Source: Aquilonibacter sp963820185
GTDB lineage: Bacteria; Vulcanimicrobiota; Vulcanimicrobiia; Vulcanimicrobiales; Vulcanimicrobiaceae
Direction of reading: 5' to 3'
Assembly (NCBI GenBank): GCA_963820185.1
Contig: CAWFYV010000004.1
Coordinates: 62,001-126,000, forward strand
DNA length: 64,000 bases
Below are positions 60,768 through 64,000 of the stretch, piece by piece. Each line of letters opens with the position of its first letter. Position 1 is the stretch's first letter. A program made the translations under genes and the position numbers. The notes below the pieces were generated by a model. That model had not been told where the DNA came from and ran no database searches. It saw only the letters and a program-made list of their open reading frames with translations.

Positions 60768-63605
60768 CTATGTCCCCGCCAAGAGCGATGCCAGTGTTGC
60801 CGACGGCTCGACCTGCAATTCGCTGCGCAGTACATCGCGATATTGGCGGTAGCTGCGCAGCGCTGCAGCACGATCGCCGTTGGCAAGGTGCGCGCGAATC
60901 GCGATCTCGCGCGCCGGCTCGTCGCACGGATCGTAGGCGATGACATCGATCGCGTACGCGAGCGCAACGTCAGGATCGCCGCTCTCGAGGGCGTCTTCGG
61001 CTAGGCGGTGCGCAATTGCCGTGCGCAACTCGGTCATGCGGCGCACGACCGGTTCGAACCACTCCCAGCGCTCGAGTGACGCGTAGCGTTCTTCGCGCAA
61101 GCGCTCCCACGCGCGGTCCAAGGCGGCACGCTCGCTCTCGCGCATGCGTTCGCGCGTGCGCAACACCGCTGCAGCCCGCTCGATCTCCCATACGTCGACG
61201 AACGCGTCGACGTGCAGGCGATACCCGTCGGCGTCGCGCTCGATCGCATCTTCGCGCCCAAGATGCGCGCGCAGTCGGTGCAGGCAGACGCTGAGCGCAT
61301 TGCGCGCCCCGAATTCGTCGAGGTCGGGCCAAAGCATGCCGGCCAGACGCGAGCGCATCGTCGGCTCGCGACGCTGCGCTATTGCCGTGAGCAGTTCGAA
61401 TTCGCGGCCCGAAAGCCGCGCCACCGTACCGTCAACGCGCACGCGTCCGGCCAGGATCTCAAGCGCGAGCGGTGCGGCCTCGCTGCGGTCACGGGTGATC
61501 TGCGCGATGAAGTTCGTGAGCATCCCGACGTTCTCGTGTTCGTTCGCAAAAGCGTTAACCGCGTGTACGAACGCCGGAGCGTCGCACCGCCCCGCGGCCT
61601 CCTTTGCCGCCGCGCACGCGGTCTCGAAGCTCCCCGGATCGCACAGCGCAACCGCGATGGCCGCCAGCGCGCCGACAAACGGCATGTGGATCCCATTGGC
61701 CCGCTCCAGCGCCGCGTGGGCCAGGCGCGCGCGTTCTTCTTCATCACGTGAACGCGAAAGCGCGATCAGATGGCCGAAGACCACGAATTTTGGAATATCT
61801 ACCTCGCTCGGGTGCACGCTGCGCCCGCGCGCGATGCCCGCGAGATAGGCAAATCCCGCAACGCCGTTGCGCACGACCGCCGTTTCCAGTTCAGCGGCAA
61901 GCTCGTTGAAGGCAGACCGGTCGCCGGCAAACCATGCGGCAATGAGCGCTTCTGCCGCGTCGAACGCCATGAAATTGGGCAGTGCCGAATTCGCAGCGCG
62001 CTCGCGCGCCCGGGCGAGGAATTGCCGTTCGAGCGACCACTCACCGCGCACGCGCGCGATATCGGCGCCCAGCGCAAGATAGGTGCCCGACGCTACGACG
62101 TGCATGCGATCGATCAGCGGTAGCGCGGCGTTGAGATCGCGTTCACCCAAATCGAAATTTCCGCGTCGCGCACGCAACAAGCCACGAAGATAGAGCAGGT
62201 GCCCGTCCAACATCGTCTTCGGTGGGTCCGAAAACGCGACCGTCTGCGAAAACTTCGCGACCTCCGCGAGCGCCTGGTCGAAGAGCCCGAGATAGCTCAT
62301 CAGCAAGATCCGAAAGACGAACACGTAGTAGCGCTCGAGCGGTGTCGTGTCGGGCGCGAGCGTGCGCCACACGGTCTCACTCTCATCGAGCAGCACGGTA
62401 CTATCGACGCAAAAGATGCGCATCAATGCGGTCACACCCCACAGGCGTGGATAGCGCACAACGAGCGATCGGTCGAGACTCGAGAGCACGCGCGCGTATC
62501 GCATCGACGGCGCAGGCTGGCTAACAACCTCAACGCTGCCCAGCGCGCGCGCAGCCGATTGCTGATCTCCGCGTGCCAAGTGCAGTTCCGCCGCGCGTTG
62601 GAAATCGCCACGTGCCTCGTGCGCTGCGGCGACGTGCATCAACAGTACATCGCGTCGCTCAGCCGCGCGCCCGAGCAAGAGCGACGCGAGCAGCGGATGC
62701 AAGATGAACGCGCCGTCGTCGGTTTGCTCGACAAACGCCGAATCTCTGGCGAACTCGGCGAAGTCGTCGGCGATGCGCGGATCGTCGAGCGCCGCACGTA
62801 GATCGTCTGCATTTGCTTGTGGAATGGCGGCGCAGGCAAAGAGCGCGGCGCGTGTGCGTTGGTCCAGCGTGCCCAAGACTTCGTCTGCCAGATATCCATG
62901 CAACTCGTTAAACGCGACATCGTCGAGGCGCTCCAGCAACGGCTCGATGCGACCCTCGCTCGCAAAACGCTTTAGAAGAAAGATGGCGACGGGCCACCCC
63001 TCCGACACGCGTGCGATGCGCTCTATTACGGCGTCATCGCTGATGAAAGGGGCGAAGATCGTGCGAATATCGTTCTCGTCGAACGCCAGGTCAGCCGCGC
63101 GCAGCGTGACGATTTCGTGCGGCACGACGTGGCGCGTAAGGTGCAGTCGCAGCGGTTCACGCGAACAGATCACGACCGATCGGCCGGCCGGCCGCGCTTC
63201 GAGAAGGCGTTCAAAGAACTCCAACCCCGAGGGAGTCGCGCCGAGCGCCTCAGCGCTTTCGAACACAACGCAGCCCTCTACGGGTTCGCGCCACGCCTCG
63301 AGCGCGAGCGCAACGCGCTCGGCAACGCTCGTCCCGCCGTCGCCGAGCATCAACTCGCGTTGGGTCAGGTCGGCGGCACGTGGCGGACTCTCGGCGGCAA
63401 GTGCCGGGATTACGCGGCGCGCCAGGTCGAGATCGTCGCGCGCGCCGGCGCAGTCGCATAGCACGCCGCCACCACGCTCCGCGAGGTACTGGCGCACGAG
63501 GGTCGATTTTCCGAACCCCGCTGGGGCGACGATCACCATCACCCGAGGGTCCAGGCGCGCGAGACGCTCCAGCAGCGCGTCGCGCCGAATAGCGGCACCC
63601 GCCAT
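60768..63605 (-). CDS. ATPase regulator with C-terminal SARP-like (winged helix + BTAD) domain
   Basis: 945 residues. N-terminal MalT-like NTPase with Walker A APAGFGKST (27-35); long helical repeat region (about 340-700); then a trans_reg_C-type winged helix (720-800; RLSGREFELLTAIAQRREPT) and a BTAD domain (805-945; RSYRQYRDVLRSELQVEPSA). In actinobacterial SARPs the DNA-binding part is N-terminal; here it is C-terminal. First gene of the operon; four direct repeats at 63612-63649 lie just upstream. Confidence 0.85.
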   Translation of the reverse strand: MAGAAIRRDALLERLARLDPRVMVIVAPAGFGKSTLVRQYLAERGGGVLCDCAGARDDLDLARRVIPALAAESPPRAADLTQRELMLGDGGTSVAERVALALEAWREPVEGCVVFESAEALGATPSGLEFFERLLEARPAGRSVVICSREPLRLHLTRHVVPHEIVTLRAADLAFDENDIRTIFAPFISDDAVIERIARVSEGWPVAIFLLKRFASEGRIEPLLERLDDVAFNELHGYLADEVLGTLDQRTRAALFACAAIPQANADDLRAALDDPRIADDFAEFARDSAFVEQTDDGAFILHPLLASLLLGRAAERRDVLLMHVAAAHEARGDFQRAAELHLARGDQQSAARALGSVEVVSQPAPSMRYARVLSSLDRSLVVRYPRLWGVTALMRIFCVDSTVLLDESETVWRTLAPDTTPLERYYVFVFRILLMSYLGLFDQALAEVAKFSQTVAFSDPPKTMLDGHLLYLRGLLRARRGNFDLGERDLNAALPLIDRMHVVASGTYLALGADIARVRGEWSLERQFLARARERAANSALPNFMAFDAAEALIAAWFAGDRSAFNELAAELETAVVRNGVAGFAYLAGIARGRSVHPSEVDIPKFVVFGHLIALSRSRDEEERARLAHAALERANGIHMPFVGALAAIAVALCDPGSFETACAAAKEAAGRCDAPAFVHAVNAFANEHENVGMLTNFIAQITRDRSEAAPLALEILAGRVRVDGTVARLSGREFELLTAIAQRREPTMRSRLAGMLWPDLDEFGARNALSVCLHRLRAHLGREDAIERDADGYRLHVDAFVDVWEIERAAAVLRTRERMRESERAALDRAWERLREERYASLERWEWFEPVVRRMTELRTAIAHRLAEDALESGDPDVALAYAIDVIAYDPCDEPAREIAIRAHLANGDRAAALRSYRQYRDVLRSELQVEPSATLASLLAGT

Positions 63606-63611
63606 GCTTTC

Positions 63612-63649
63612 GTAATCGGTTTGTAATCTCGATGTAATTAGGCCGTAAG
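63612..63649. promoter_or_regulatory. Four 11-bp-spaced direct repeats upstream of the SARP-like regulator
   Basis: GTAAT at 63612, 63623 and 63634 and GTAAG at 63645 recur at exactly 11 bp. SARP-type activators are known to bind direct repeats with 11-bp spacing. The array starts 7 bp upstream of the regulator start codon and lies between it and a divergent receiver-domain gene, so it could control both. Confidence 0.6.
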
Positions 63650-63711
63650 TCCCGGGAAATAGGCGTCCCCTATCTTAGGGGTGCCAGCCGAGCCAACGGA
63701 AAGGCAACCAC

Positions 63712-64000
63712 ATGACCGTCGTTAGTTCACAAGGGGTCCCCACCAGCGTCCTCATTGTCGGCCCCGACGCGTCGGTCCGCTCCGCGATTGCACGCCTACT
63801 TTCCTTAGAAAGCGGCATTCGCGTGGCCGGGACCGCGCCAACACTTTCGGAGGCTTCTGGGATCGATGCCGACGTGGTTATCGATGAGACCCTCCTCCAC
63901 GACCTAAAGAACCTCTCGATCGCCGACTTCGTCGCGATGGTGAAGAGCCTGCCGGTGGCGGCGCCGATCATGTCGATGCAGTCTCGACACCTTCGTCCAA
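63712..64000 (+). CDS. Receiver-domain response regulator, 3' end beyond window
   Basis: At least 96 residues from ATG 63712, with GGAAAGG about 8 nt upstream. TSVLIVGPDASVRSAIARLL matches strand 1/helix 1 of receiver domains, but the acid pair is reduced to a single Asp (GPD). DADVVIDETLL would place the phospho-acceptor Asp, and VAAPIMSM the strand 4 Thr/Ser. NarL/LuxR-type or CheY-like; the output domain is outside the window. The weak acid pocket makes phosphorylation uncertain. Confidence 0.7.
   Translation, partial: MTVVSSQGVPTSVLIVGPDASVRSAIARLLSLESGIRVAGTAPTLSEASGIDADVVIDETLLHDLKNLSIADFVAMVKSLPVAAPIMSMQSRHLRP

Overview
This is a GC-rich bacterial chromosome segment centred on the ribosomal-protein superoperon. 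Three features point to a diderm (outer-membrane) bacterium: a TonB-dependent-receptor-like protein, a predicted outer-membrane barrel fused to a copper-amine-oxidase-N-like domain, and Tat and Sec signal peptides. The gene mix (these barrel proteins, large MalT-type ATPase regulators, a SARP-like regulator, no rpmD) recalls Candidatus Eremiobacterota (WPS-2) or a neighbouring uncultured phylum. That placement is inference; no rRNA is present to settle it.

Layout. 1-976: rpsD (cut by the window edge) and rpsK, with their own promoter. 1200-5745: four non-ribosomal genes (patatin-like lipase, CuAO-N/barrel protein, MFS transporter, MobA-like nucleotidyltransferase) that split rpsK from rpsM. 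5778-18444: an unbroken minus-strand run rplC-rplD-rplW-rplB-rpsS-rplV-rpsC-rplP-rpmC-rpsQ-rplN-rplX-rplE-rpsN-rpsH-rplF-rplR-rpsE-(no rpmD)-rplO-secY-adk-map-infA-rpmJ-rpsM, read from a clear promoter at 18553-18582. 18620-26220: a second interruption with a peptide-binding lipoprotein, two aldo/keto reductases, a glutaryl-CoA-dehydrogenase-like enzyme, a methyltransferase and small secreted or membrane proteins. 26300-31109: str operon rpsL-rpsG-fusA-tuf plus rpsJ, with a strong promoter at 31171-31199.

31196-36503 is an aromatic amino acid cluster. A prephenate dehydratase-ACT-DAHP synthase fusion, an AroH-type chorismate mutase, a prephenate dehydrogenase and a second prephenate dehydratase are preceded by a textbook attenuator: a 26-residue leader peptide with eight aromatic residues in ten positions, then an intrinsic terminator. 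Two tandem secreted paralogues follow downstream. 36512-38410 is a GntR regulator with two paralogous membrane proteins and a matching operator. 38500-49783 is a mixed metabolic and envelope stretch: acyltransferase, prepilin-like pair, hydrolases, transporters, GT39-like glycosyltransferase, SDR, DUF3311/sodium symporter pair, M20 hydrolase and a Tag-like protein.

49780-64000 is regulatory. A TonB-receptor-like protein with a duplicated C-terminal module sits beside a histidine kinase/response regulator pair. An HD-GYP gene lies behind a second candidate leader-peptide attenuator. A four-gene operon (SARP-like ATPase regulator, amidase-like protein, ABM-like protein, LuxR/MalT-like regulator) is headed by four exact 11-bp-spaced direct repeats, and a divergent receiver-domain gene runs off the right edge.

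The two attenuators, the PheA-AroF fusion and the SARP-like operon are the most notable parts. No tRNA, rRNA, CRISPR array or transposase was seen.
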